A DNA stretch of 64,000 nt from Amphiura filiformis. Taxonomy: Eukaryota; Echinodermata; Ophiuroidea; Amphilepidida; Amphiuridae. Below, in pieces: positions 36,180 to 47,750 of the stretch. The notes beneath the pieces were generated by a model. That model was not told the DNA's origin, did not search any database, and saw only the letters and a program-made list of their open reading frames with translations. The DNA lies in assembly GCF_039555335.1 (NCBI RefSeq), contig NC_092637.1:46207613-46271612 (forward strand), written 5' to 3'. The position numbers and the translations under genes are program-made. Position 1 is the stretch's first letter; each line of letters opens with the position of its first letter.

Positions 36180-37090
36180 TAATAGTGAATCAAGTTTTTT
36201 GTTCACAGAACACGAACAAATACGCAAATACTTACCATTTCGAAGCTAAAATATTAATTATGATGAAAATGGAACAAATTTGCTCGAAGCACATGCAAAA
36301 TGTGCAATTTAAAAGTTAAAACAATAGGCAACTATAAGGTTAATTTTCCTTCACTAACTGTGACAATTTTTTTCCATATGGAAAGGTTTCTATACAAAAA
36401 CGATTCTCTTATAAACCATCATGCGCACAGTTTCCACCTCGATACACCTGAGTACACATTTGCGTCCACAAGCTTCCAAGCAGAGAACAACAAGCAGTGA
36501 ATGTCTCCACCATAGTCTTTGATTACGCTACACGATTGAGTGCATAGCAATGTAAGACCTGTGGAGCTTCTAGCTGAAAAATGGGCCTCTTTGATTGGTT
36601 TTTGTTGAAACCTCAAGTGTTCCCTTCACTCAATCAGAATTTTTTTTATATCACACGAAAGCTAACACTTCCCCCTAAAAACACTTTTCGTCACTAGGTC
36701 AACAGATAACACAATTCAATCTGTTGAAAACTACCTATCCAAGCACATTTTTTGACCAAAATGTAGGTTTTAAAAGTCAAAACCTCAAGTGTCCGATGTG
36801 GGGCAATGTTTTTGATATCTAATGGTGCGTCCTTAATTAAAGTTTGTTCTAAGTCGGAAATTATTTGGCTTTTGTTACTGCGCGCGTCAATAAAGTCCCA
36901 ACTCATGCTCGCGTAAATTCACATAAGCGTGCGCCAGTCACGCATAACATGCATAACGCAACGCACAACTAGCGTAAGCATTGCGCCCAACTGCGTGCAT
37001 GCCATTTTATATCAATACACGGGTTATGAATCTTATTTTTTCCGAGCTTCCCGAACAAACTTTAACTGTGGTTTTATTTTGCTTTGAATT
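36180..37090. other. 5' flank of the peptide gene
   Basis: No exon is recognised. CGTGCGCCAGTCACGC, AACGCACAACTAGCG and similar GCGT-rich words lie at about 36910-37000. TTTTATATCAATAC near 37005 is a weak TATA-like element. Which of these act as promoter cannot be told from sequence. Confidence 0.3.
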
Positions 37091-37098
37091 AACAGATT

Positions 37099-37527
37099 AT
37101 GGCCGCACCGGACAAGACCTGTTTTGTTATTCTCATTCTGGTGTTTTCACCGTTGCTAGCTATGGCCCGGCCTGCAGAAGAAAACGAACATGACGAACTG
37201 GACGATGCGGCTACTAGGTTTTTGCGTGAAATCCTCGGCCCCCAAGGTGACCTGGGAAATGATCTCGAAAAACGCCGTGGTCCTGGAGTATCTAACCAAT
37301 CTGGTGGTAGACTTACAAGAAAGGGAGATAAATGTAAAATGGAAGGTGGATATGGGTTGGACGGGTGTCAGAAATACGGGTGGTGGTATCTTTGGTGTTA
37401 CACGTATCCTTACGGTTGGGAATCGTGTTGTGCAGATGGTTGCACGTATATTGAAGGCGTGTTTACATGCGATGACGGGGACGGTAGCCGAGAAACTTGT
37501 AGTTCATTCGTCTTTGGGAAGAAATAA
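37099..37527 (+). CDS. Secreted cysteine-rich peptide precursor with amidation-type C terminus
   Basis: The 142-residue frame starts at ATG. An acceptor-like TTTTATTTTGCTTTGAATTAACAG-type tract ends at 37095, so an untranslated leader exon upstream is likely. Residues 1-24 form a signal peptide (core FVILILVFSPLL). Residues 25-57 are an acidic propiece, and KRR at 58-60 is a furin/convertase site. The mature part has eight cysteines at 79, 90, 100, 110, 111, 115, 124 and 134. Ten of the 15 residues at 93-107 are Trp or Tyr. The chain ends FVFGKK, which after removal of the two lysines would give a C-terminal amide. This layout fits a peptide hormone or an antimicrobial peptide. I do not recognise the cysteine pattern. 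The W-x-S-C part recalls macins, but the spacing differs. Confidence 0.8.
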   Translation: MAAPDKTCFVILILVFSPLLAMARPAEENEHDELDDAATRFLREILGPQGDLGNDLEKRRGPGVSNQSGGRLTRKGDKCKMEGGYGLDGCQKYGWWYLWCYTYPYGWESCCADGCTYIEGVFTCDDGDGSRETCSSFVFGKK

Positions 37528-37532
37528 GGATA

Positions 37533-37607
37533 ATTTACTGGGTGGGCAATTTAATTTATTTTTGCCCTCAGATTAGGGAAAATAATTTACTGGGTGGGCA
37601 GAAGTAA
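37533..37607 (+). repeat. Short repeat in the peptide gene 3' flank
   Basis: ATAATTTACTGGGTGGGCA occurs twice (about 37532 and 37582), separated by TTTTGCCCTCAGATTAGGG. The second half matches 3838-3882. No clear poly(A) signal was seen next to it. Confidence 0.75.
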
Positions 37608-37983
37608 TTTTCGGATAATTATGTAGACCTCTTCCTGTGAAGAATTTGGTTTCAATGTAATAGTGCACTTTACCCTTCCCATAAATGGACCGCACAGTGT
37701 CATCGCCCCGATATCTTCATGGCAGAAATCGCCATTGTAGGTTGAATCCACCGCCACGCATGGCCATTTTGTTCCGACCTGTTTAATAGTTTTGAGACGC
37801 ATAATGGTTTGCATTTAGTTTATAATGAAGCCAATTCTATATACATCAAACAACCGTGTTATGCCTTAGATGTCACTGGACCTGGAACGGATAAAGGCCA
37901 CTACAGACTTTTTAGTTGATGTAAAATATTCGATGTAACAACATTATTATTTTTAAAATCTATTCCCATTCTATTGATTAGGA

Positions 37984-38056
37984 ATGTTTGATGACGTAAC
38001 ACCCATAATTAATTTCCACCAGACATTCTACATCGATATTACGTCATCAAACATTG
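37984..38056. repeat. Short inverted repeat, TGTTTGATGACGTAA arms
   Basis: TGTTTGATGACGTAA at the left and TTACGTCATCAAACA at the right, about 43 bases apart. The arms contain CRE-like TGACGTAA. Confidence 0.9.
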
Positions 38057-38239
38057 ATTTCGTTAGGGATTAGGGTTAATGATTAGTGTTAGGGTTAGTC
38101 TTCCATGCTAATGACTAATTTTAATGTAAAAGCATTACTAGAAATAAATCAGAATAAAATAAATAAGGAAGAAATGTTATATCTCATATTCTGTATGGAC
38201 CTTTATAGTGCCTACGTAAGGCTTGTAACCTGTACCATA

Positions 38240-38556
38240 ATACGCCGTATAAGTGACGTAGTTAATCGGATTAACTATCATAGCAATAGATGAATACAAT
38301 TTTGACTATACCGCCCTGCACTACAACGTTCACGCGGTACCGATGCATTGAACCATAGATGTCAAAGAAAGGCTGATCACTCGCACCTGTAAGATAAGTA
38401 TCTTTGAAAAGAGTATTGTATTCAAGCTATGTTTGCTGACATACACAGGTGATTAGTGCAATCTGCTTGTAGTGCAGGGCGGTCTATTAAAAAATTGTAT
38501 TAATCTATTGCTATGGTAGTTAATCCAATTATGAGGTCACTTCTACGGCGTATACT
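38240..38556. mobile_element. Foldback element with about 85-bp arms
   Basis: CGCCGTATAAGTGAC, GGATTAACTA, ATAGCAATAGAT and CCGCCCTGCACTACAA on the left are complemented at 38465-38556. A short unique spacer lies between. Confidence 0.85.
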
Positions 38557-38924
38557 GGTTGTACGATGATATATTGAAATAGTATCGGTATCATTACCAG
38601 GGATATAAGACGGCCTAAAACATTGGTACTCATTAGGTAATTAACAATTAAAATCAAAGACGGGTCTCTGGTGCATGAGGTGTCACATGACCTGGAACGC
38701 CTAATAGTGTTTATGCGTAAAGCTTGTAAATTGTACGATGATATTTAAATAGTATTGGTATTATTACTAGGGTTATAACATTGTTCTCACTATTTAAACA
38801 GGTTAATAATTGGTTATTAGTATCTTTTAACATGTTTAAGATTACTAAAAGACTTTCGAAATAAAATAATTTGGGTTGTGGGTAATCTTTCAGTATAACA
38901 TTTGTAGTTTCCTGATTTTGTGAG

Positions 38925-39200
38925 AGTGTGTGTCGGAGGGGGATGGGGTGGGATGCACTCAACTTTGAAAGTGACGGAAGTACAGCAACCAGGTCTTTCG
39001 TCGAGAGATGTGACCCCCGGGATTCAACCCCAGGGAGCCCTAAACTTTTGTAAACTTTTGACATAACTTGTCCGTATACCTGTTGATTAGGCTCTCTTTT
39101 CTGAAGTCGAATATTTTAAAGTCCTACCTGTACCTGATGACCCCATTTTTAACGTTCGGTTACCCAATGACCTATCATACCAGACTTCATCAGGCAACTG
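38925..39200. repeat. Fragment of the GGGCACTCAACTTTGGAAG element family
   Basis: GCACTCAACTTTGAAAGTGACGG-type sequence near 38954, and CTGATGACCCC and TACCCAATGACC near 39135-39175, are diverged pieces of the element seen intact at 57236-57736. Confidence 0.55.
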
Positions 39201-39517
39201 ACCCGTTGGACTGGTCACGTGATAGACGGCTAGGTATCGATCCGATGGCCCGGTCCCATGCATGAGATAAGTTAAAGCGGAGTCCTCCTTTCTTGTTCAA
39301 ACATAAAGTGAACACCATTTCCCAATTGCGCGTGGCTGAGAGGATAACTAATACTTTTCGCGGTTGCACTGCAAATGCACCGTCAAACTGCCCTTATATG
39401 CATGCGTGTACGCTCTGCGCGATTAGATTTACGCGCGTAATTCGATACTGAGACCAGCGAAATATGCAGCTGCGTCACTACCGAACTTGAGGCGAACCAA
39501 TGTATAGCTACGACAAA

Positions 39518-39680
39518 TACACTCTTAAAACAGCGTGGTCAAATTGACCCCAATGTAGTCAACTGTGCACTTTTGGTCAAATTTTTACCACAAAAAGGTC
39601 AAAATTTGACCACAATTTAAAGGTAAGGTGCATAGTTGCCTACCTACGGGTCAATCTGACCACGCTGTTTTAAGAGTGTA
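39518..39680. mobile_element. MITE with CACTCTTAAAACAGCGTGG ends and TA flanks
   Basis: CACTCTTAAAACAGCGTGGT and its complement close the element, each next to TA, as in Tc1/mariner-type MITEs. About 30 bp of inverted ends include GGTCAAATTGACC-like words. The element is 163 bases including the TA copies. Confidence 0.9.
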
Positions 39681-39757
39681 ACAATTTAGACAAAATTGAC
39701 CAAATCAGGAAGAAAAGTTAATGGAGCACGACTTGCTTGTGGGCGTAAGTGAATTAA

Positions 39758-40119
39758 GGGTATACGACATATTGTTGGTCGAAGCAGCAGAAAAAAGTAG
39801 TTCACAGCATCTTGCGAATTGTAGTGAGCTCAATTGCTCAATTCATAGCGTGCGTGTAGAAGAATTCAAATATCACAGATATACTTTTGTAGGTCATGTG
39901 CTTCTTGAGTTATGTTGTAAAGAGGGCTGAAACAACAACACTTTTGTAAAACGTACATAACTCATTAACAACAATAAATGTAACGAAGTTTTCAAAGTAT
40001 ATGATTTGTAGAATGAACTTTTGCAAAACACCAAAGTTATTTTTCAATAATATATTGATTCAGATAATGAAAATCGACTGCTTCGACCAACAATATCTCG
40101 TTTAATATCTCGTTTACCC
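39758..40119. mobile_element. MITE family I, copy 1 (TTAA flanks)
   Basis: It starts GGGTATACGACATATTGTTGG and ends with a longer inverse ending TTTACCC, with TTAA at 39754-39757 and 40120-40123. TGGTCGAAGCAG and CTGCTTCGACCA continue the inverted ends. The interior is shared with 40535-40790 and 43085-43394. Confidence 0.8.
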
Positions 40120-40497
40120 TTAAATAAGTTAACGTTGGTGATCTGTAATAATCCATACACCTATGGGTCATATCTTGCTTAAATATGCATCAGATCAAAG
40201 CGGTAATACGACAGCATATTGACCAGTAACAAGTTGCTTCAAAAATAATAATAAAAATAATCAATGCAGTTGGATTAAACAGTGTACCGGTCTTCTTTAA
40301 TCGTCAAGAAAGGATCCAGAAAGTGTATAATCAACGGAGTAACTTCGGAATCCCCTTCACATGTGTAATGGTTGGACAGAAGCACTGAATATTGCAATAG
40401 ACTATATTCAGGTAAATATATAGTTAAGAGTAGGATGCACAGGGTATTATTTTGAGCTAATTTGAGCCGACGATAATAAGGTAAAAGTGCATTCTTA

Positions 40498-40526
40498 AAG
40501 TTAGCAACTATTTTAGTTGCTAACTT
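40498..40526. repeat. Small perfect hairpin
   Basis: AAAGTTAGCAACT and AGTTGCTAACTTT pair around a 3- to 5-base centre. Confidence 0.85.
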
Positions 40527-40534
40527 TAATTGCA

Positions 40535-40790
40535 TTGATCATTTCATAGCGAGTGTGTAGAAGAATTCAAATATCACAGATATACTTTTGTAGGTCCTGT
40601 GGTTCTTGAGTTATGTTGTGAAGAGGGCTGAAAAGGTACATAACTCATTAACAACAAGCAAGATTTCAAAGTATATGATTTGTAGAATGAACTTTTGCAA
40701 AATATGAAAGTGTTATTTTCAATAATATATTGATTTAAATAATGAGAATCGCTTTTTTGGCTGCTTTAACCAACAATACCCGGTCTACCC
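40535..40790. mobile_element. MITE family I, left-truncated copy
   Basis: From ATAGCGAGTGTGTAGAAGAA to GTCTACCC it matches family I. Its right TTAA (40791-40794) is also the left TTAA of the next element. Confidence 0.75.
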
Positions 40791-40794
40791 TTAA

Positions 40795-41097
40795 GGGAGT
40801 ACTACACCCCTGCCCAATTTTGTGCCTATTTTGCATTTTTCTCAAAAATTATAGCGCATTGGTGACAAGTAAGATATGTATATTATAGGGGCAAGGACTA
40901 CAACTACTGCACTGGAAATTTTATTTCAGCACAGACAACAGTAACAATAACTACTTGCCTTGAGTTGCTGAATTTTCAGTGCAGTAGTTGTAGTCCTTGC
41001 CCCTATAATAACCATATCTTACTTGTCACCAATGCACTATATTTTTTGAGTAAAATGCAAAAATAGGCACAAAATTGGGCAGGGGTGTAGTACTCCC
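40795..41097. mobile_element. Foldback MITE family B, copy 1 (TTAA flanks)
   Basis: GGGAGTACTACACCCCTGCC at the left is complemented at the right. The arms continue through ATTATAGGGGCAAGGACTAC and CACTGGAAAT. TTAA stands at 40791-40794 and 41098-41101. Confidence 0.9.
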
Positions 41098-41482
41098 TTA
41101 AAAATACATTATTAAATTGGAGTAAAATAATTGAACAGAGCAAACATCTAGTTAACATTGAAGTGTTTTAGAATAAAAGTTAAGCACAAATTTGAGTAAT
41201 AAATGACTCAATATGTTGAGCTGTTTACTTTTTATACTCAATATTGAGTAATTGTATTTATAGTGTAGGTTGTGCAGGGGTAATTTCCTTCGTGCTGTAC
41301 TTGAATATAATTGAGGTATGGAGTTTTCTTCAGGTACACCTTAACACACGTTATGAGATGGTGCTATAATTAAATTGACGCGATTAAAAAAATGGAATCA
41401 TTTATGGAATGGATTATTTTGGTGAGGTACAAAAAACGTGAAATATTGTACCACCTACATTTAATGTAGAGGCTAAGTACAA

Positions 41483-41952
41483 GGTTGCATACCACCAATA
41501 GGCCTGGGCGATACATGGAAATATGACGAAAAAACTGCATTATAATCGCTGAAATTGATCAAGTTATATAGCCAAAAAGTACTTTTTAGGGTTTGATGTT
41601 TCAAAATGGTATATTTTCTCTCATTATACGACGTTTTTGTTATTATAGCACCAAAATTCATACGCACGGCTTCGGTTTTTAGTAAATATTCGCCCTACCA
41701 TATTGTAACTTTCGGCTTCGAGGGCGCACTGCCGTTTTAAGGTGTTTACGATTCAGTGCGTTAAAACAAGATAAGTCTCATGTCAACCTATGTTGAGTTT
41801 TTGATCATTTGGCATCTAAATCATATAGTTTCACCTGATATTAGTGGCATTTAACTGTGAGAGTTCTGAATATGAGAAAATTCCACCCGAAATTAGCCAT
41901 TTTCCCATTGAAACACGTGTAATACATAATTAGTGGTATTTAACCATAAAAG
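41483..41952 (-). mobile_element. MITE family C, copy 1
   Basis: In inverse orientation it matches 54641-55043: GGCCTGGGCGATAC, GCACGGCTTCGGTTTTTAGT and ATTAGTGGTATTTAACC. It carries an extra block near 41735-41830 absent from the other copy. Confidence 0.8.
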
Positions 41953-42282
41953 GCCTATGTCCTTTCAACTCAACATCTACCAAAAAAGAAGAACTTGGTG
42001 TGGATCCTGTAGTAATTAAATCCACGATATTCTGGTCAGATCTCGTGCGCGCTAAGCAACGGTATGTAGCGGGTCAGTTCGAGTTTAAATATCTCAAGTG
42101 TGACGATCAACACTAAAAAGCTGACCAAAAGGGCACTGTGAATTCTGCATTTCCATAAAGGTTAAAGAATTTCATATATTTAATCCTTGATCCTTTTTGT
42201 ATAACTCAACACGGTGGATGGTTAAACATAATCGCAATTACCAGAATTGCCACCTTCTGTAGTCATGGACTGTGCCGCTTAA

Positions 42283-42864
42283 GGGATGGGAGTATGAGCG
42301 TTTGGACAGTATTTTTTGTGGAACAGGAGAGCACACCAGACATATCGAATACGAAGAATGTCCTTCTGATATCAAATAATTTTGATTTTTTGAAATTAGC
42401 AATATAATACACATTTTATGGCAAATGATTAAAAATTGATATTTTAGTCCTCGAAGTAAACATTATAAATCTGATGATATGTATTTTTAAAAGTGTATGT
42501 AGCTGGGATGAAAATTTTGACCTTTCGTATTGAAGATATTGGATTTTCCCCTTCAAATACCCCCAAAAGTAGGTCTTTTGGGGGAAAAAATGTATCTTCA
42601 ATATGAAAGGTCAAATTTTTCAATTGATCGTCGGCTTTTCCTCCCAGCTACATACACTTTAAGTACATATCTTTAGATTTATAAAGTTTTAAAAAATATC
42701 GAATTTTAATAATTTGTCATAAAATTGGTATTATATCGCGAATTTTAAAATATCAAAATTATTTGATACCAGAAGGACATTTCTATTTAAAAAGCAATTC
42801 GATACGTCTGATGTGCTCTGATGTCACACAAAATACTGTCGAAACGCTCATACCAGAGCCGCCC
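42283..42864. mobile_element. Foldback MITE family A, copy 3
   Basis: GGGATGGGAGTATGAGCG to CCGCCC, flanked by TTAA at 42279-42282 and 42865-42868. Both arms are somewhat shortened compared with copy 1. Confidence 0.85.
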
Positions 42865-43084
42865 TTAAGACGCACTTCCACCCCTCTGGAAAAAAACGAG
42901 GTATTTATAAGCAAGAATAGTATTTTGCAGTAAGCCTTTGACGAGCGCGTATGTTGCAAAGTCAGAGCTGAAACGCACTCTAATCGGACACATTAGAACA
43001 ATAAAAGAAATACGCACGTACGTCACTATCGAACATGAGGTAAGCCAAATTATAATGAATATTAAGGTTATTAATTATTTTAAA

Positions 43085-43394
43085 CTGTTGTGATTTTGTA
43101 GTTCACAGCATCTTACAAATGGTATTGAGCTTTGGCAAAAACTGCATTGCTCAATTCATAGCGAGCGTGTAGAAGAATTAAAATATCACAGATATACTTT
43201 TATAGGTGCTGCGATTCTTGAGTTACGTTGTAAAGAGGGCTGAAACAACAACACTTTTGTAATAGGCTATGTAAATAACTCATTAACAACAATAAATTAA
43301 GCAAGTTTGCAAAGTATACGATTTGTAGAATGAACTTTTGCAAAACATCAAGGTGTTAATTAGGTTGCTTCGACCAACCATACGTCGTCTACCC
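43085..43394. mobile_element. MITE family I, copy 3
   Basis: TAGTTCACAGCATCTTAC to GTCTACCC, followed by TTAA at 43395. The left end is decayed. Confidence 0.7.
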
Positions 43395-43398
43395 TTAA

Positions 43399-44085
43399 TT
43401 GGCAACATTTACCAATATGTGAGCGCTCAAGTCGGACACAATAGAACAATAAACCCTGCAGTGCGTTGGGCATGTATGATAAAAAATGTCAGACTCGAAG
43501 TAGTCCCATATTGTATAGAGTTTCGTGGAGGACAAATCAGTCGATATCAGGGCTTTATGTGTAAGTACTGAACCGTTACTGAAATAGTTATAGACGATGA
43601 CATACCAGAGGTGACAAATAAACTAAATAAGATGTACTGATTGGGAACAAGAAGGTAAGCGTTAATATAATATTATTAAATCGAGTGTTAATTGTTTTAC
43701 TCTAAAATACTGGTTAATAGTGAATGTGCCCCTCACCATATTGTGTATTATGACCATGATGACGTCCGGGGATGACGTCCAATTTTGTCATTATATTGGA
43801 AAGGAACCGTCTGCATCACGCGTCAGCAACACTCAGGTTTGACCGTTCCACACCAAATACAGCAAGATAATGTAAGAGAGTAAATGTAAACCTGTATTTT
43901 AGCTAGAGTATTTTATCTCAAGCTATTCCACACCAGGTCTCACACTATTAATATTACATTTAACCTCGTATAGTTTTGAACCGTCTATTTTGAGTTTATT
44001 TTGTAAAATTGTCGGGTTTTGTTTTGGGCCTCATTTTTCCTAGTTCCCCCCAAACCATGAAAATAATAATAATAATAATAATTTC
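43399..44085. other. No gene recognised
   Basis: Unique-looking sequence. An (AAT)n run lies at about 44060-44083. A 77-residue frame at 43338-43571 starts inside a MITE and is not credible. Confidence 0.35.
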
Positions 44086-44088
44086 ACA

Positions 44089-45013
44089 CCCAGCAAATAC
44101 AAAAACGTTTTTAAAACGTTTTAAATAAGTTATATTTTGGGTTTTGGTTTAGGTAAAAACGTTTTAATAACATTAAAATGTCGGGTTCTATAAAGGTCAT
44201 GCATGAAATCGTTTTAAAACGTTTTGTATGAAAGCACGCTACAACAATATTTTAAAAATGTTTTCGAAATGTCATTGTAAACTATTTTTGCAAACATTTT
44301 TGGCCAAATATTTTGTCAACACTTAAGGGCTGGGGTATGAACGTTTGGACAGTATTTATTTTGGGACACTAGAGCACATCAGACATATCGAATTGCATTC
44401 TGAATACGAAGAATGTCATTCTGATATCAAATAATTTTGTTTTTTTGAAATTCGCAATTTAATACACATTTTATGGCAAAGCATTAAAAATTGATATTTT
44501 TGATATTTAACAGTACTTGAAGTAAACTTTATAAATCTGATGATTTATACTTAAAGTATATGTAGGTGGGATGAAAAGCCGACGATCAATTGAAAATTTT
44601 GACCTTTCGTATTGAAGATATGGATTTTTTTCCCAAAACACCACAAAAAAAAATAGGTCTTTTGGGAAAAAATCCATATCTTCAATATGAAAGGTCAAAT
44701 TTTTCAATTGACCGTCTGCTTTTCCTCCTGCTACATACACTTTAAGAATATATCATTAGATTTATATAATTTACTTCGAGGACTGTTATATATCAAAATT
44801 TGAAAAATATCAAATTTTTATAATTTGTCATAAAATTTGTATTATATTGTGATTTAAAAAATGAAAATTATTTGATATCAGAAAGACATGCTTCGTATTC
44901 AGAATGCAATTCGATAGGTCTGAAGTGCTCTCATGTCCCACAAAAAATACTGTCGAAACGCAATAAACGCTCATTTTGGATCCCTTAAATAACATTATGT
45001 TAAAATATTTGCA
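44089..45013. mobile_element. Family D element (CCAGCAAA ends), interrupted
   Basis: It starts CCAGCAAATACAAAAACG and is rich in AAAACGTTTT palindromes and AATGTCGGGTT. It is split by the family A insertion at 44327-44984, after which it resumes with ATAACATTATGTT. Confidence 0.8.
44327..44984. mobile_element. Foldback MITE family A, copy 4, with proven TTAA duplication
   Basis: GGGCTGGGGTATGAACG to GGATCCC, flanked by TTAA at 44323-44326 and 44985-44988. The uninterrupted family D copy near 47905-47935 reads, on the minus strand, TTTTGTCAACACTTAAATAA with a single TTAA, exactly the pre-insertion sequence. The element is a piggyBac-type target user by this criterion. Confidence 0.95.
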
Positions 45014-45250
45014 CCTAGCAAACACTGAAATGTTCTTAAAATGTTTTTAACAAAACGTTTTAATAACATTTAAATGTCGGGTTATATAATGGTCGTGATA
45101 ACATTTTAAAAACGTTATTGTAAATATTTTGGGCAAACATTTTTTGCAAAATATTTTTTCAACCTCAAAATAACATTCTGTTTAGAATGATTTGTACCAA
45201 GTTTTCAAATATGTTTTTGGAATGTTATTAAACCGTTTTTATACCCTTTA
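45014..45250. mobile_element. Family D element, partial copy
   Basis: It starts CTAGCAAACACTGAAATG and includes AACAAAACGTTTTAATAAC and ATGTCGGGTTATATAATGG. The right end is unclear. Confidence 0.65.
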
Positions 45251-45254
45251 ACCC

Positions 45255-46980
45255 GACAAATCGTTGAGGATGGATATTCTCCTTTCAAAAATAATGCATA
45301 TACACATGAATGCTGATCATCCAATCAAGGTCTTTTTGCTCATTTTTTTAATGAAAAGTAATAAGACCTTGCTTATCGTCAAACCAAGGTCGCGTTTTTT
45401 TGCAATGATGTAACCAAGGTGTCTCTGATTTGTATGATCTGTACAATTGACTCGTTTGTAATAAGTTTGTGCAATGATTCCCGTGGTTAAGGCTACATGC
45501 TCTTTTTGGTTGAAATTTTTGACGGGAAATAAATAATCCCGCCAAAACATTAAAGTAATCTTTTCCCAAAACTAAATATCATAGTTAGGAAATTAATGAT
45601 GCATCTGGTAGCTTAGATCATAACTTTCATTATACTTAGTTGCAATAATCCCAGATAATTCTTGATTTGCTTTTACATAGTCTTGAATTGTCGATGTTTT
45701 TGATCAAAAAACATCACTCGGTGTATTTTGAAACTCGAGGCATTAACTCTTCTCAAATTAGCCACAAATCATAATTTATTATATGCACGTGTAGCAAACA
45801 CCAATGGGAATAATTGGACGTTGTTTGCGGAGCCTAAATTTGGTTTAATTTTATTTCCTAATAATTCTAAGGTGAGAATTTTGACTTGACATTTCCTTTT
45901 TGGATTTCCAATTTAAATTCATTGATATGTGATATTTTGAATAAATAAAGAGTACGCTTACCTTTCTGCAATACTTCCCGGTATCATTGAGCATCTGCTG
46001 ATAGCCAACATTTGAGCTGAAAACAGTCCCTTCCTATCATTTTTGAACAAAATATGGTTCAAAAGTACGTACACTGCGCGTATATTCTGGCAAAGCGAGG
46101 TAATGAAGAGAGCTATTTACGGTGGGGTATCTATTGTAAGCTATTAGGGTAGGCCTATAGTATATCTTCCCGCAAGTGACCAAATGTGTCAAACAGGTGC
46201 ATACATAAGGGCGGTATATTCAAACGGTATTGTCTGGATCATTGAGTATCGATTGCGCACGTATACACGGACGTGTGTGGTCATGGTCCTCCCCAGGTTT
46301 TGACTTGAATTACAAATGACGTCGTGAATGACCCAGCGTTTTCATTTTATTATTACAAAATTAATCGTCGTTTATCACGAGTCCTAGTTCAATTCATCAA
46401 AATTAATTTGTATTAAATGACAAACAAACAGACAAGTAGAGTCATATGTCTTTCTATGACTGTATTCCTACCAAAATCTGATTTTCAATACAATAGAAAT
46501 GTGTTGATATGTATATCTTTGAAAATCGCCGAATGTTAAGCACAGTCACCGTGGCACAATATGCATCTTTAGCATTCATAGTTTCTTGGCAGTGGTTCGA
46601 ACCCTGGTTAAAATTTTAGTATTTTTTATTCTTTTTACTAATGCGCTGTGCCGTTTTTCAAACACATCCCTGAATGAAATTCAGATTTTGGCACCTTTGT
46701 TAGTGCCATCATGGTCTATAATAGATGTGATAACGTAGCCTGCTAGTGGTAAAGCTGAAAGCCATAAATTAAAGACCAAATACGACATTTTACATGAATC
46801 TGTAATTTAATGTATTTGAATGGGGCTTCAACTTGATCAATACTGCTCAATTTGTCTTCTTTTTTGCCTGCCAAAATTTTCATTAAAAAACCTAATGACA
46901 ACTTTGATAAGTTCTACTTGACTTTATGGCAATTTATACACAACTTTAATTTAAAAAAATCCTTGGATCACTGAATGGGC
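45255..46980. other. No gene recognised; possible tRNA-like fragment
   Basis: Mostly unique-looking. GTCACCGTGGCACAAT followed by GGCAGTGGTTCGAACCCTGG (about 46546-46615) has a good B box (GGTTCGAACCC) but no foldable cloverleaf. It may be a SINE fragment. Confidence 0.3.
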
Positions 46981-46987
46981 TTTTTAA

Positions 46988-47341
46988 GGTGGTGTTACAC
47001 CCCCTGCTAAATTTGTGACTATTTTTGCATTTTCTCAAAAAATAATAACACACTGGTAACAAAAGTTATATTATAGGGGCAAGGAATCCACTTACCTTAC
47101 TTAAATTTCAGTGATTCAAGACAAGTGGTTTTTGATATATGTTAAGAAATGAGGTACATCCTAGCGGTACCTCTTTTCTTATCACAAATACCGTACCACT
47201 TTTCTTGAGTCACTGAAATTCCAGTGTAGTAATTGGATTCCTTGCCCATACAATATACATAACTTTTGTTACCAGTGTGTTATTATCTTTTGAGAAAAAT
47301 GCAAAAATAGTCACAAATTTATCATGGGGTGTAGTTCCACC
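46988..47341. mobile_element. Foldback MITE family B, copy 2
   Basis: GGTGGTGTTACACCCCCTGC to TAGTTCCACC with TTAA on both sides (46984-46987, 47342-47345). The centre is a GAGGTACATCCTAGCGGTACCTC palindrome-like stretch. Confidence 0.85.
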
Positions 47342-47394
47342 TTAAGTCTTATTTTATTGAGAAATTATTGAGGTATATGCACCATAATTATGAT

Positions 47395-47610
47395 TGATGG
47401 GGGGGCTCTAGTTTAGAAGTGGTGGGTCATGTGCCTGTCAATAGACCCCCTTTCTGAAATCGAATAAGTCATACCCGATGATCCCCCTTTTTAGGTTCGG
47501 CTACCCCAAAAATTAGGAGCAAGTCCAACTAAAAGCTTGATCGGGCGCGAAATGTTTTCTCAACTTTTGTGTCAAAACTCCCACTCCCCCACCACCTGGC
47601 ATAAATATTG
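47395..47610. repeat. Fragment of the GGGCACTCAACTTTGGAAG element family
   Basis: GTGCCTGTCAATAGACCCCC and ATACCCGATGATCCCCC match phrases in the intact element at 57236-57736. Confidence 0.5.
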
Positions 47611-47750
47611 AACGGTCTCAAAACACCACGATACACTCATTTAAGGTTCCCATAGTTTAATTATGATCAAATTTGTTATAAAATTGGATTGAGTGAGCGT
47701 TTGTTTCCAGAATCCTGTCTTCCTGAATATGCAAATGAGGCTAGTATCGT

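Noticed and set aside
37190..37576. 128-residue overlapping frame in the peptide gene
   Set aside because: It is a shifted shadow of the cysteine-rich precursor, without a signal peptide or sensible composition.
46546..46615. tRNA gene
   Set aside because: Only the B box is good. Acceptor and anticodon stems cannot be formed.
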